DNA from: Methanoregula sp.
GTDB taxonomy: Archaea > Halobacteriota > Methanomicrobia > Methanomicrobiales > Methanospirillaceae
Direction of reading: 5' to 3'
Length of the DNA: 32,110 nucleotides
Assembly (NCBI GenBank): GCA_026394605.1
Contig: JAPKXY010000046.1
Coordinates: 1 to 32,110 of the forward strand
Shown here: positions 1-8,118 of the stretch, piece after piece
Layout: every line of letters starts with the position of its first letter
Numbering within the stretch: position 1 is the stretch's first letter
Position numbers and translations under genes: made by a program
Notes under the pieces: model-generated
What the model was told of the DNA's origin: nothing
What the model saw: the letters and a program-made list of their open reading frames with translations, nothing else
Database searches by the model: none

Positions 1-422
1 TCAGGGTCGAGCCCGCTTCCCGATGCGGTGACGAGATCGACGGGTATCGGTTGGGTATTTGCGGGGTCGGCCGCACGGAAGGCTTCAACGCGGGCTTTTA
101 CCGCGTCCTTAAGTGCGGGATTTGCGGGCCCGAGGTTCGAGCCGGACGAGGCGCTGGCATTGTAGGGCACCGGGGATGTTGCAGACGGCCGGCCCCAGAA
201 GTATTTTGGCGAGGCAAACGGCTGACCGATCAGCGCCGAACCGGCAACCTTCCCGTCATGTTCCATGAAATTCCCGTTTGCCTGGACGGGGAAGATCAGC
301 TGTGCGACGCCCGTGATGACCAGCGGGTAGAGAACACCCGTGAGAAGGGTGAGTAGGACAAAGATCATGACCGCGGGCCTGAGCTGTTTCCGGAGGATTG
401 ATGGAAGGGGTTCAGACATCAT
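1..422 (-). CDS. kdpC: Potassium-transporting ATPase subunit KdpC, C-terminus beyond window
   Basis: KdpC is the small membrane-anchored subunit of the high-affinity K+ pump KdpFABC and stabilises the KdpA-KdpB complex. I translated the frame by hand from 422 leftward. It begins with tandem ATGs (MMSEPLPS), has one membrane helix at about residues 17-40, then the family motifs [19 protein letters not shown], a Ser/Asn-rich [11 protein letters not shown] and [13 protein letters not shown]. About 140 of the usual ~190 residues are visible, and the 3' end lies off the left edge. No kdpB or kdpA lies upstream: the 600 bases before the start are non-coding. This gene is therefore promoter-proximal or alone, unlike the usual A-B-C order. 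The start has no clear ribosome binding site. Confidence 0.93.
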   Translation of the reverse strand, partial: MMSEPLPSILRKQLRPAVMIFVLLTLLTGVLYPLVITGVAQLIFPVQANGNFMEHDGKVAGSALIGQPFASPKYFWGRPSATSPVPYNASASSGSNLGPANPALKDAVKARVEAFRAADPANTQPIPVDLVTASGSGLDP

Positions 423-1002
423 GTCCAGCGTTCCCAGGATCTGATAGGACCCACTTGTCGTCCTGATTGTACACGCACGTGGACTAATACAACTACCTGA
501 CAAACGCCCTGAACCGGATGCTCCTTGGCGTTTGACAAAGTATACTGAATACCGGGATGCAACGTCAATCTGGATCTGCTCAGGATAACCATGAGATTAA
601 TTGTGGGATACATGACACGAACGGACTTCTGATGACCCCGGACTTTTATCGGTAATCCGGAACAGTGGAACGAATAAATTCCAGGAATTTTTTTAATTGC
701 CACAGGAAAAAATCTCACCGACAATTTGTAAATTTTTTTTTTTTTTTTGAATTTTTGGATATTGTATGACCGGAAAAATGTTGGATTTTCCCGGTTGCCT
801 CAATGAATCAAATCAGGCTGACTGTAAAAAAGATGGTATCCGGCCTAAACAACGAACGTTTTGTCGAATAAGCTCCAAAAAATTGGGATGGTTATCTCCA
901 AAGAGGGTTAACCTTCTAGAAGAAGTTCTAGTCAATCGAACCTTTTGAAAAAATACGCAACAACCGACACGTGAATGCCGGAAATTTCATTCTAATTCAT
1001 CA
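423..1002. other. Long intergenic region between kdpC and rpl12
   Basis: I see no convincing gene here. Apart from the kdpC promoter region it holds a short palindrome AAATTCC-A-GGAATTT near 677-691 followed by a T run, and a run of 16 Ts at 733-748 on the plus strand. It also holds a 6-bp hairpin CTAGAA/TTCTAG at about 916-931. The small open frames (419-724 minus, 766-948 plus) have no recognisable domain. The T runs look like archaeal terminators for plus-strand transcripts, but no matching plus-strand gene is visible. Confidence 0.5.
498..548 (-). promoter_or_regulatory. Putative kdpC promoter with inverted-repeat operator
   Basis: Positions 498-508 read TGACAAACGCC and 527-537 read GGCGTTTGACA. 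These arms form an inverted repeat with one mismatch and an 18-base centre. Directly upstream of it on the minus strand is a TATA-like AGTATACT at about 538-546. Transcription would start near 515, inside the repeat, which is a standard place for an archaeal repressor. That this is a kdp control site is inference from position. Confidence 0.4.
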
Positions 1003-1018
1003 GAATAAAAAGAAAAGA
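1003..1018 (-). terminator. Oligo-T terminator after rpl12
   Basis: On the minus strand, T-rich runs (TTTTCTTTTTATT-like) begin about ten bases after the rpl12 stop. This fits archaeal oligo-T termination of the ribosomal protein operon. Confidence 0.55.
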
Positions 1019-1024
1019 GAGAGG

Positions 1025-1336
1025 TTACCCGAACAGGGCGCCGAGCCCTGCCATGCCGCTCTCTTCGTCTTCTTTCTTGTGCTCTTCCTTGTGCTCTTCC
1101 TTTGCCGGAGCTGCTGCTGCATGTGCTGCTGCTGCAGGGGCTGCGGCTGCTACCGGAGCGATGGCTGCCTTGCTGATGGCCTCCTCAATATTTACGCCAT
1201 CGAGTGCGGCAACGAGCGCCTTTACACGGGATTCATCAACTGCTGTACCTGCGGCGGCAAGGACTGCCTTCACGCCGTTCTCATCGACCTTCCTGCCTGC
1301 CTTGTGCAGGAGAAGTGCTGCATAGATATATTCCAT
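1025..1336 (-). CDS. rpl12: Ribosomal protein L12 (P1-type, archaeal)
   Basis: This is the P-stalk protein of the large subunit; dimers bind the L10 spine and recruit translational GTPases. The 103-residue length is normal. The N-terminal dimerisation domain ([15 protein letters not shown], residues 1-60) is followed by an Ala-rich hinge (about 61-80), a Glu/Lys-rich segment, and the conserved C-terminal GLGALFG tail that contacts elongation factors. It is the last gene of the rpl11-rpl1-rpl10-rpl12 operon, 27 bases after rpl10. The long plus-strand frames opposite it are antisense shadows of the repetitive Ala/Glu codons. Confidence 0.97.
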   Translation of the reverse strand: MEYIYAALLLHKAGRKVDENGVKAVLAAAGTAVDESRVKALVAALDGVNIEEAISKAAIAPVAAAAPAAAAHAAAAPAKEEHKEEHKKEDEESGMAGLGALFG

Positions 1337-1363
1337 CTCATTTCACCTCGTTTTTGTTTAATT

Positions 1364-2212
1364 TCACTTGACGATGCTTTTCAACGCAATGCTTTCCTTC
1401 TGAGCTTTACCGATAATCGCATCAATTGCATCTTTTTCATAGATGCATGCCTCGACTGCAAGCCCCCGCGCCTCCCTGACCGCCTTTGTCAGGATCATGG
1501 CGATTGTATCCTTTGTCGGGATTGCGGCATTGAGCGAGAGGTTGAATGCCTGCTGTCCGGCGAGCTGGATCTGCGCAAGGATTGCGGTTTCATCGATCGC
1601 GAGCACTGACGGTTCATACACATCACCCTGGTAGAACGCTGCCTGGAGGGCAAGCCCGACGTCCATCGGCTTGATGTTCAGCTTGATCATCACGTCCGCG
1701 ACCTTGGGAGAAATGACCGCACCTTTCTTCACGATCGTCCTGGTCTCACGGATCTTCACCTTGCCGCCCTCGATCGCTGCCGGGATGCCCGCCTGCTGGA
1801 GCTCGCCTACGATCGGCCCGGGCTTGAAACTGGTCGGACCCTTCTCGACCACGATATCCTGCGGGGCAGTCTCACCTGCTTTTGCCGCCATCTTGGTCTT
1901 GGTCTTCTCCAGCTGCTTAAAAAGCCTGAACGGGTTGTCGTTTGAGAAGATCATCGCGGAGTGGCCGGAGACGTATTTTGAGAGCCCCGTCACCTTCCCG
2001 CCCATCTCGCCGAGCGCATGCGCAATAAGCGTGTTCCGTGTCACCCTGATGACTGCTTTGCCCCGCAGGTTACGCCGGATCTGCTGCACCTGCGCCGCGG
2101 GGATGCCGTACATGTCGACAAGCCCGACAAGCGTGTACTTGCCCGCGTTCTTCTTGATCTCGTCGACCTCGTCTTTTTTCCATGCCGGCAGGTGCCGCGT
2201 GTAGAGTGCCAT
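1364..2212 (-). CDS. rpl10: Ribosomal protein L10 (P0), short form
   Basis: This is the base of the ribosomal P stalk: it binds 23S rRNA with L11 and carries the L12 dimers. The N-terminus (ALYTRHLPAWKKDEVDEIK) and the segment QQIRRNLRGKAVIRVTRNTL at about residues 42-61 are typical of archaeal P0. It is 282 residues long and ends just after the helical L12-binding spine (KAQKESIALKSIVK). It has none of the Ala-rich hinge and acidic FG tail that end longer archaeal P0 proteins, and I cannot tell from this window whether that is normal for the order. The start codon directly abuts the rpl1 stop, suggesting translational coupling. Confidence 0.95.
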   Translation of the reverse strand: MALYTRHLPAWKKDEVDEIKKNAGKYTLVGLVDMYGIPAAQVQQIRRNLRGKAVIRVTRNTLIAHALGEMGGKVTGLSKYVSGHSAMIFSNDNPFRLFKQLEKTKTKMAAKAGETAPQDIVVEKGPTSFKPGPIVGELQQAGIPAAIEGGKVKIRETRTIVKKGAVISPKVADVMIKLNIKPMDVGLALQAAFYQGDVYEPSVLAIDETAILAQIQLAGQQAFNLSLNAAIPTKDTIAMILTKAVREARGLAVEACIYEKDAIDAIIGKAQKESIALKSIVK

Positions 2213-2857
2213 TTACACCAGCCTCACGGGAGGACCCATCGTGGTCTTGACGTAGATCGAGCGGATGTTCAACGGACCCTGCTCGAGGACAGACTCAATC
2301 CTCTTTACGATCGTCTCGATATTCTCTGCGACCTGCTCCGGTTTCATTGTCGTGGACCCCACCTTGGTGGAAAACACTGTCTTGTCCTTGGTGCGGATCT
2401 TCACGGAGTTTCTCAGACGCTCCACGATCGGACGGATATCCATCCCGCCGGTGATCGGCATCGGCATCCTGCCCCGCGGGCCGAGCCGGGGACCTAAAAA
2501 CCTGCCGACCTGCGGCATGACTCCCGTCTCTGCAAGGAAAAACCGGTACTGTTCGGCGATCTTGCGTGCCTCACGCGGTGCGCCCCCCAGTCGCTCAATC
2601 TCTTCAGGGCCTAAAATCAGATCAACCTTCGCATCCTTTGCCTGGGTGACAATGTCCCCCTTCCCCAGCACGCAGATCCCGACATTTTCGCCGGTGCCAT
2701 TGGGGAGAAGAATCGTCTCGTCAATACGATTTTTCGGCTGCGCCATGTCGATATTCTTGAGATTGATGGTGATATCTATACTCTCAGAGAACTTACGTTT
2801 TGGCGCCTTCTCAAGAGCCGTTTTTACGGCTTCCAGAATTTTGGCCTTTTCAACCAT
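2213..2857 (-). CDS. rpl1: Ribosomal protein L1
   Basis: This is the L1-stalk protein, which moves deacylated tRNA out of the E site. In methanogens such as Methanococcus it also represses its own operon by binding mRNA. The 214-residue length is standard. The signature around residues 114-136 (GVMPQVGRFLGPRLGPRGRM) is the L1 family motif. It is the second gene of the operon, 52 bases after rpl11, and its stop abuts the rpl10 start. Whether it binds a site in this operon's leader cannot be seen directly; a stem-loop before rpl11 is listed separately. Confidence 0.97.
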   Translation of the reverse strand: MVEKAKILEAVKTALEKAPKRKFSESIDITINLKNIDMAQPKNRIDETILLPNGTGENVGICVLGKGDIVTQAKDAKVDLILGPEEIERLGGAPREARKIAEQYRFFLAETGVMPQVGRFLGPRLGPRGRMPMPITGGMDIRPIVERLRNSVKIRTKDKTVFSTKVGSTTMKPEQVAENIETIVKRIESVLEQGPLNIRSIYVKTTMGPPVRLV

Positions 2858-2909
2858 CAGCTACCTCCATAGTTCGCGACCTTTCGATCTTCTATGGGTT
2901 ATTCACAAA

Positions 2910-3386
2910 CTAGTTTGCGAGCGCGCTGTCGTACTTGCCCTCGTTGATTAAGGCAATGACTTCTTTTGGTGCCTTGCCGTCAACGGTGACGCCCAGACTC
3001 ACACAGGTGCCAAGGACCTCTTTTACCGCGGTCTTCAGCTCGTAGGAGAGCATGCCGTCCAGTTTCATTCTGGCAATCCTGACAGCGGCCTCAAATGGTA
3101 GGTTACCTACCACCTTGACGTTGGGCTCTGCGGATCCTTTCTCGATACCAGCCTCTTTTTTGATGAGCGCCGTTGTGGGCGGGACGCCCACCGTGACGGT
3201 GAACTGCTTCTTGTCGTCGACCTCGACCCTGACAGGCACCTGCATGCCATTGAATGTGCCGGTCTTCTTGTTGATCTCATCAACGACTGCTTTCACGTTG
3301 ATACCGAGTGGTCCGAGTGCAGGCCCCAGGGGGGGGCCTGCGGTCGCCTTTCCGCCGGGTACTAAAACCTCAACCACTTCTGCCAT
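2910..3386 (-). CDS. rpl11: Ribosomal protein L11
   Basis: L11 binds the GTPase-associated region of 23S rRNA with the P stalk. The 158 residues include the N-terminal Pro/Gly-rich motif ([20 protein letters not shown], about residues 9-28) that forms the switch near the factor site, and the C-terminal RNA-binding domain. The ATG at 3384-3386 is preceded by GGTGGA as a weak ribosome binding site. It is the first gene of the rpl11-rpl1-rpl10-rpl12 operon and has its own promoter. Confidence 0.97.
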   Translation of the reverse strand: MAEVVEVLVPGGKATAGPPLGPALGPLGINVKAVVDEINKKTGTFNGMQVPVRVEVDDKKQFTVTVGVPPTTALIKKEAGIEKGSAEPNVKVVGNLPFEAAVRIARMKLDGMLSYELKTAVKEVLGTCVSLGVTVDGKAPKEVIALINEGKYDSALAN

Positions 3387-3389
3387 AAT

Positions 3390-3441
3390 ATGTCCACCAT
3401 GCCGTCCCGTGTAACGGGCATCTGGCGTGGATTTGTATAGG
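3390..3441 (-). promoter_or_regulatory. rpl11 promoter and structured leader
   Basis: On the minus strand a TATA-like CTATACAAAT lies at 3431-3440, placing a transcription start near 3408-3412. The sequence around and before the ATG can fold. CCCGT (3406-3410) pairs with ACGGG (3414-3418) across a 3-base loop. The flanks 3397-3403 and 3424-3430 pair in 6 of 7 positions. The outer stem is only transcribed if the start lies upstream of 3430, so its role as RNA is uncertain. Confidence 0.4.
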
Positions 3442-3484
3442 TCTACGTTGCAGGACTTAAACGTGTTGTGTGAAATGAGGTTTT

Positions 3485-3494
3485 AAAAAAAAAA
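3485..3494 (-). terminator. Oligo-T terminator after spt5
   Basis: A run of ten Ts on the minus strand begins about 20 bases after the spt5 stop. It separates the dtdA-ftsZ-secE-spt5 unit from the rpl11 promoter. Confidence 0.65.
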
Positions 3495-3513
3495 GTACCG
3501 GGGTTACAACCGG

Positions 3514-4068
3514 TCACTTATAATCCGAGGCTTTCTCAACCACACGGACATTGTCGCCGCGGACAGTAATGGGGATAGGCACAACGCTCTCGTAGAGCTC
3601 GACCGTGATCTCTTCTTTTGCGGAGTCGACACGCTTGACCACGGCTTTTTCACCCTTGAACGGTCCGGCGATCATCTCGACAATTGTCCCCTCCTCAATC
3701 CCGCTCACCACCGGTTTGGGCACGAGGAAGTGCGCCACTTCGGCAAGTAACATCGAGCTCTTCTCTCCTTCATCCTTGCCTTTGCGTACGACCGCGCGCG
3801 CATGGGGGATCTTCTCAACGAGCTGCTCGATCCGGTTCAGCTTCTCCGGCGTCTCGATGAGGACGTAGCCCTGCAGCTCGTTGGGTACGATCACGGCGGT
3901 CACGTTGATATCGGTAGCCTTGCTGTCGATTGCCTTTTTTATACTGTCGGCAACCGTCCGCTCCTGCTTGGAGGTGGTCTTGATCGCAAAAATCCGGTTA
4001 TCAGACACCTCAGCAGGAAGTTCGGGAGCCGGTGCCGGCGCCGCGGCGCCGGGAGTCTGTTCTGTCAT
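3514..4068 (-). CDS. spt5: Transcription elongation factor Spt5 (NusG-like)
   Basis: Spt5 binds the RNA polymerase clamp, usually with Spt4, and raises processivity. The NGN domain spans about residues 25-115 (RIFAIKTTSKQERTVADSI, then ELQGYVLIETP). The KOW domain is near the C-terminus (EEGTIVEMIAGPFKGEKAVV, about 125-144). At 184 residues it is longer than many archaeal Spt5 proteins because of an Ala/Pro-rich N-terminal leader of roughly 22 residues. No later in-frame ATG precedes the NGN domain, so the leader is probably translated. It lies 11 bases after secE, the common archaeal secE-spt5 pairing. Confidence 0.95.
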   Translation of the reverse strand: MTEQTPGAAAPAPAPELPAEVSDNRIFAIKTTSKQERTVADSIKKAIDSKATDINVTAVIVPNELQGYVLIETPEKLNRIEQLVEKIPHARAVVRKGKDEGEKSSMLLAEVAHFLVPKPVVSGIEEGTIVEMIAGPFKGEKAVVKRVDSAKEEITVELYESVVPIPITVRGDNVRVVEKASDYK

Positions 4069-4079
4069 AGTGATCAGTA

Positions 4080-4286
4080 TCAGAACCCCAGCAGCTTCTG
4101 ATGCTCGAAAAAGATGTAGAGGAGGAACCCGATCAGCCCGATGAGGAGAACCCCTGCGGCAGCGACAATCGCAATCTTGGAAAATTCTTCGCGGGTGGGT
4201 GTGCGCGCAAGTTTCAGGACCCGCAGGTATTTCCTGAAAAACTCCTCCTGGACGTTAACTTTGAATTCAGGTTTTGATATCTCCAT
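4080..4286 (-). CDS. secE: Preprotein translocase subunit SecE (Sec61 gamma type)
   Basis: SecE clamps the two halves of the SecY channel. It is a 68-residue protein with a basic amphipathic N-terminal half (FFRKYLRVLKLARTPTREEF) lying along the membrane face and a single membrane helix at about residues 42-62 (IAIVAAAGVLLIGLIGFLLY), as expected for the one-helix archaeal form. It sits between ftsZ (6 bases upstream) and spt5 (11 bases downstream). Confidence 0.93.
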   Translation of the reverse strand: MEISKPEFKVNVQEEFFRKYLRVLKLARTPTREEFSKIAIVAAAGVLLIGLIGFLLYIFFEHQKLLGF

Positions 4287-4292
4287 ATGTAC

Positions 4293-5285
4293 TCACTTGA
4301 GAAAATCGATCTCAAACTGTTTCTGGACTTTTGGGGTAAGTTTCTCGCTCCTTCCATATATCTGTGGCGACCGTACGCCGGTCACCACCAGCAGTGTGCG
4401 CATCTTGTTCTGCATCGCGGGATCGATCTGTGCACCCCAGATGATCCGTGCGTTCGGGTCGACACGGTTGTAAACTTCCTGTATGACGCCCTCCGCCTCT
4501 TCCATCGTCATGTCAGGACCACCGACAACATTGACAAGCGCTGCAGTGGCGCCGGAAATGTCCACGTCCAGCAGCGGCGACCGGATCGCCTTTTTCACCG
4601 AGTCTGCCGCCATCGTGATCAGCTCGGTGATCCCTTTGACTGCACGCATGAGCACCTCGTCCGCCACCTTGAACGCTGCGTAGAGGGGCAGCTTTGGTAC
4701 GACCTCAAGCAGCCGGTCATTAGGCACCACAATGACCGTGTCTGCCACATCCCGCAGGCGTTCAAGACCTGCTTCCGCGTTCTCCATGCGGATGGCACCT
4801 TCCGCATTGAACGGCAGGGTAACGATCGCGATCGTCAGCGCTCCCTCTTCGCGGGCGGCTTTTGCTATCACTGGCGCACAGCCGGTGCCGGTGCCGCCGC
4901 CGAGCCCTACGGTAATGAATACCATGTCGCAGCCGGAAACCGCCCCGCGGATCTCCTGTTCGTTCTCGAGAGCCGCCTCTTCACCGATCTGGGGGATGGA
5001 ACCGGCGCCCAAGCCTCGCGTGCGCTGCCTGCCGATCAGGATACGCTGATCGGCATGGGTGCGGGCCAGGTGCTGTGCATCCGTGTTGATCGCGATCATG
5101 CGGGCGCCGTGGATCCCCTCTTCCATCATGCGGGTAATCGTGTTCGAGCCGCTGCCCCCGCAGCCGATTACGGTGATCTCGGTTTTGAGCTCGGCCAGAA
5201 TCTGGTCAAGGTCTTCATTATTCTGAGCGACGGGCGTCTTGTCGTCCCGCGCCTTGGTGAGTGCCTCTTCAACTATCGACCTCAT
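4293..5285 (-). CDS. ftsZ: Cell division protein FtsZ lacking the T7 loop region
   Basis: This is a tubulin-like GTPase forming the division ring. The nucleotide pocket is intact: GCGGSGSN (about residues 41-48), NTDAQ, GLGAGS and the tubulin signature GLGGGTGTG. The C-terminal half also looks normal ([27 protein letters not shown]). After ELIT (residue 224), however, the chain jumps straight to [15 protein letters not shown]. In FtsZ generally, and in Methanocaldococcus FtsZ1 as I recall it, about 33 residues lie here, including the NxDFADV T7 loop whose aspartates complete the GTPase site of the next subunit. The length of 330 instead of about 363 matches one in-frame loss of 99 bases. The start overlaps the dtdA stop by 4 bases. 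Either a real variant or an assembly error. Confidence 0.93.
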   Translation of the reverse strand: MRSIVEEALTKARDDKTPVAQNNEDLDQILAELKTEITVIGCGGSGSNTITRMMEEGIHGARMIAINTDAQHLARTHADQRILIGRQRTRGLGAGSIPQIGEEAALENEQEIRGAVSGCDMVFITVGLGGGTGTGCAPVIAKAAREEGALTIAIVTLPFNAEGAIRMENAEAGLERLRDVADTVIVVPNDRLLEVVPKLPLYAAFKVADEVLMRAVKGITELITMAADSVKKAIRSPLLDVDISGATAALVNVVGGPDMTMEEAEGVIQEVYNRVDPNARIIWGAQIDPAMQNKMRTLLVVTGVRSPQIYGRSEKLTPKVQKQFEIDFLK

Positions 5286-6595
5286 GTAATGTTCTCCAAT
5301 CCCGGGATGTGGATTCTGATCTCACTGGTACAGGACACCATTGCCGGTGTGACCACCCTGCCGCTGACCTCGACTGCCTGCCCCGCGGCCAGTGCCTTAT
5401 ACAGGGGTCCTGCCGGCACCCCCAGCATGCGTGCTTTTTGGGGGTCAAACCGGACTTTCTGTAGGATCAGGTGATCGCCGTCCCGTGCTGTGATCTCTTT
5501 AATACGTATGATTTTTACGCACAATGTATTTAAATCGTTTATTATTCGGGATGTATACTCTGCATACGTGATGAAAACCGGAAGCGGGCGATTATCGGTG
5601 CCGGACAGGTGAATAACTGGCAATCCATCGAGCCCCTGCAGAAACGCATGCTCGTCCGCCTTCAGGGTTTCAGACAAAAGGACCGTATCGATGTGTGCCG
5701 TTTCCAGCTGCCCTCCGCGTTCCATGGCGTGGACATGGCAACGGGCGCCGGCTGAAAAGGTGCCTGCCAGAACCCGGGCAGCACGATATGTCTCCCACGG
5801 GAGAGTGCCTGTATCTGAAAGCTCGGTTTCGGTAAGACGGACGATTCCGAGGGCATCCAGACGTTCAGTGAGACGATGCAGCTCCTCTTTTGTGAGTGCC
5901 TTTTTGTCAATGTATGCTGCAACCGCCCGGCTTGTTACAAGCATCATGCGGATCATCATATCGTCCAGCGAACCGACCTCGCGGGAGTGGGCGATGTGCC
6001 CGAACGCACCGCGCGAGGTGAGTGCAATTTCCGTCTGGCGGGCTGCATAATGGTTTCCTCCAAAACCGATGAGTGGAATGGCATCGGACGGAGTTGCAGC
6101 AAGCACGCTCTGCGCCACTGCCCGTCCCGCCACTTCGTCAACCCATTCCTTCTCCGTGCTGCCGATCTCGACAAAGAACGAAGGATGACGCAGGTCGGTC
6201 GGCCCGTGATGGGTGACCTCATACGATACCCGGTAATTGGCAGGGCATCGCACCGCGAGCTCCCGCAGCACTGCCTGCATCATCGCCGGTGCCGCCGGTG
6301 GGAGCGATCGTGGTCTGCCGCCCAGCTCCACCTCCCGCAGGTTGCCGGTTACGTGCACCGTCAGCACAGGCACCGGGTTGATACTCGCGTGACGCGAGAG
6401 AAAGATGATGATATCGGCACTGAGCCCGGCATCAACCCCGTCAGCATGGATGAGCCTGCTCTCAACCTCATGAAACTCGTAAATACGCCCGGTCTTCCTG
6501 ACGTCTTCACGGGACTCGTCAAGCAGCACCTCAATGCGCTTCCTGATATTGACGCCGGCTCTGTCCTGCGCGGAGTTGATGAGGGCAACCTTCAT
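5282..6595 (-). CDS. dtdA: D-aminoacyl-tRNA deacylase, archaeal GEK1 type
   Basis: It hydrolyses D-amino acids from mischarged tRNAs using zinc. I chose the ATG at 6595 ([20 protein letters not shown]), giving 437 residues, the usual family length; the upstream extension to 6673 looks non-coding. Family motifs include [20 protein letters not shown] (about residues 159-178) and [17 protein letters not shown] (about 208-224), with the conserved histidines and glutamates. It is the first gene of the dtdA-ftsZ-secE-spt5 unit. A TATA-like GCTTATTC at about 6622-6630 suggests a nearly leaderless transcript. The 3' end overlaps ftsZ by 4 bases. Confidence 0.92.
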   Translation of the reverse strand: MKVALINSAQDRAGVNIRKRIEVLLDESREDVRKTGRIYEFHEVESRLIHADGVDAGLSADIIIFLSRHASINPVPVLTVHVTGNLREVELGGRPRSLPPAAPAMMQAVLRELAVRCPANYRVSYEVTHHGPTDLRHPSFFVEIGSTEKEWVDEVAGRAVAQSVLAATPSDAIPLIGFGGNHYAARQTEIALTSRGAFGHIAHSREVGSLDDMMIRMMLVTSRAVAAYIDKKALTKEELHRLTERLDALGIVRLTETELSDTGTLPWETYRAARVLAGTFSAGARCHVHAMERGGQLETAHIDTVLLSETLKADEHAFLQGLDGLPVIHLSGTDNRPLPVFITYAEYTSRIINDLNTLCVKIIRIKEITARDGDHLILQKVRFDPQKARMLGVPAGPLYKALAAGQAVEVSGRVVTPAMVSCTSEIRIHIPGLENIT

Positions 6596-6739
6596 TGAGA
6601 GTAGTTTGGGCAGATGCCAGAATAAGCGTACCTGATGCACGAGGGTTAGAACAACATGTGCTTTTTTGCGCATGGCGTGCTGCTATGCCCACTAAACGAT
6701 CAGTAAACACCATAAAGAAGTACACAAAATAGTGTTACC

Positions 6740-6916
6740 ATGAACAAACAGAAGATTGCAGAGATATTCAAAGAGGCAGGAATCGAGAACGAGATCAAGT
6801 GCCCGCAGGCGTTTGCGATTGCACAGAAACACAAGATCTCAAAGAAGGCGGTTGGTGATTACTGCAACAGCCACAACATCAAGATCCGCGCCTGCCAGTT
6901 AGGCTGCTTCAGATGA
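6740..6916 (+). CDS. Small four-cysteine protein coupled to moeA
   Basis: This is a 58-residue protein with ATG at 6740 and TGA at 6914-6916 that overlaps the moeA ATG by 4 bases (ATGA), so the two are translationally coupled. The middle (CPQAFAIAQKHKIS, then VGDYCNSHNIKI) reads like a helix-turn-helix or winged-helix segment. Cysteines are at 21, 42, 52 and 56, with a C-terminal CQLGCF. I do not recognise a named family. The cysteines could bind zinc or an Fe-S cluster, and the position suggests a role linked to molybdenum or tungsten cofactor supply. Both ideas are inference. Confidence 0.85.
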   Translation: MNKQKIAEIFKEAGIENEIKCPQAFAIAQKHKISKKAVGDYCNSHNIKIRACQLGCFR

Positions 6917-8118
6917 GCATTTTCCTAAAAGTCGTGCCGGTACCAGAGGCTATTGCCGCTGTTTTGCGGATCGCCCGACACCCTGTGAATGAGACCGTCA
7001 CGCTGGAAGGAGCGGGTGGTCGTGTGCTCGCCGAAGACGTGCGTGCAGACGCCGATATCCCCGGCTTTGACCGGACAGTTGTGGACGGGTTCGCGGTTCG
7101 GGCTTCGGATACTACCGGTGCCGGTGAAGCGATCCCGGCGATGCTGCGCGTTAAAGGCAGGGTCGAAATGGGCAGCGCGGCACCCGCACCGATCCGCCCT
7201 GGTGAATCGATCTATGTACCTACAGGTGCTGTACTGCCCGTCGGAGCGAATGCAGTGGTTATGGTCGAGAACACCGAAATGGCAGGCGGTGAAGTGCTGA
7301 TTAAGAAACCGGCGGCGCACGGGGAGAATGTCCTTCTGCATGACGAGGATTTCTCCCGAACTGACCTGGTGCTCGCCAGGGGAAGGCGGCTTTTTGCGCA
7401 GGAGATCGGCATGCTTGCCGCGGTGGGGTGCAATAACGTCCCGGTCTTCGGAATACCGATTATCGGTGTAATCTCAACAGGTAACGAGCTCGTGCCGGTG
7501 ACCCGGGTCCCGGATTCAGGGCAGGTGCGGGACAGCAACTCTTTCATGATCGGGGCGTTTGTGAGGGAGCACGGGTGCACGCCGAAGTATTATGGCGTTG
7601 TCAGGGATGACCGCAATGCCCTCCGTGCAACCTTCAGGCGGGCAGTCGCCGAGTGCAACGCAGTCCTTATCTCCGGGGGCAGCTCAAAGGACGAAAGGGA
7701 TATGGCTGCCTCCCTGATAACCGAACTGGGCGAGGTGATCATTCACGGTATTGCAATCGCGCCGGGTAAACCCACGATCATCGGGCGTGCCGGCACAACG
7801 CCCGTCATCGGGCTCCCCGGACATCCGGCATCGGCATTCATCGTCCTTGTCGCGATCGTCCGCCACCTGCTCAATGCGATGACAGGCGATGCACATCCCA
7901 GAGAGATGAGAGTACCTGCACGACTCTCGCAGAACGTCCCCTCGCCCAAGGGCAGGGAGGATTATGTCCGGGTGCGGCTGGATGCTGGTGTGGCGACCCC
8001 ACTGTTTGGCAAGTCCGGGCTGCTCAACACGCTGGTGAAAAGCAACGGCGTTATCCGCATCCCGGCAGAGAGTGAGGGGCTTGAAGCCGGCGCAGAGGTT
8101 GAGGTGTGGCTGTGGTGA
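6913..8118 (+). CDS. moeA: Molybdopterin molybdenumtransferase MoeA
   Basis: MoeA inserts molybdate or tungstate into adenylylated molybdopterin. It is 401 residues, normal for the family. Visible motifs are DRTVVDGFAV (about residues 54-63), PTGAVLPVGANAVV, VISTGNEL near 190-197, SGGSSKDERD near 254-263, and GLPGHPASAF near 300-309. Domain IV fills the last 75 residues. Methanogens need this cofactor for formylmethanofuran and formate dehydrogenases. The gene is coupled upstream to the small Cys protein and downstream to a second moeA by overlapping codons. Confidence 0.95.
   Translation: MSIFLKVVPVPEAIAAVLRIARHPVNETVTLEGAGGRVLAEDVRADADIPGFDRTVVDGFAVRASDTTGAGEAIPAMLRVKGRVEMGSAAPAPIRPGESIYVPTGAVLPVGANAVVMVENTEMAGGEVLIKKPAAHGENVLLHDEDFSRTDLVLARGRRLFAQEIGMLAAVGCNNVPVFGIPIIGVISTGNELVPVTRVPDSGQVRDSNSFMIGAFVREHGCTPKYYGVVRDDRNALRATFRRAVAECNAVLISGGSSKDERDMAASLITELGEVIIHGIAIAPGKPTIIGRAGTTPVIGLPGHPASAFIVLVAIVRHLLNAMTGDAHPREMRVPARLSQNVPSPKGREDYVRVRLDAGVATPLFGKSGLLNTLVKSNGVIRIPAESEGLEAGAEVEVWLW

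Noticed and set aside
419-724. Minus-strand frame of 101 residues upstream of kdpC
   Set aside because: No domain, no ribosome binding site, and it runs through the promoter-like region.
766-948. Plus-strand frame of 60 residues after the T16 run
   Set aside because: No recognisable motif, no ribosome binding site, and its composition matches surrounding non-coding DNA.
971-1609. Long plus-strand frame (212 residues, Cys-rich) opposite rpl12 and rpl10
   Set aside because: It is an antisense shadow; the Cys/Leu runs mirror the Ala/Glu codons of rpl12 and the GC-rich rpl10.
4293-5285. Intein or frameshift as explanation of the FtsZ gap
   Set aside because: The frame is continuous with no extra sequence; the signal is a clean absence, not an insertion or shift.
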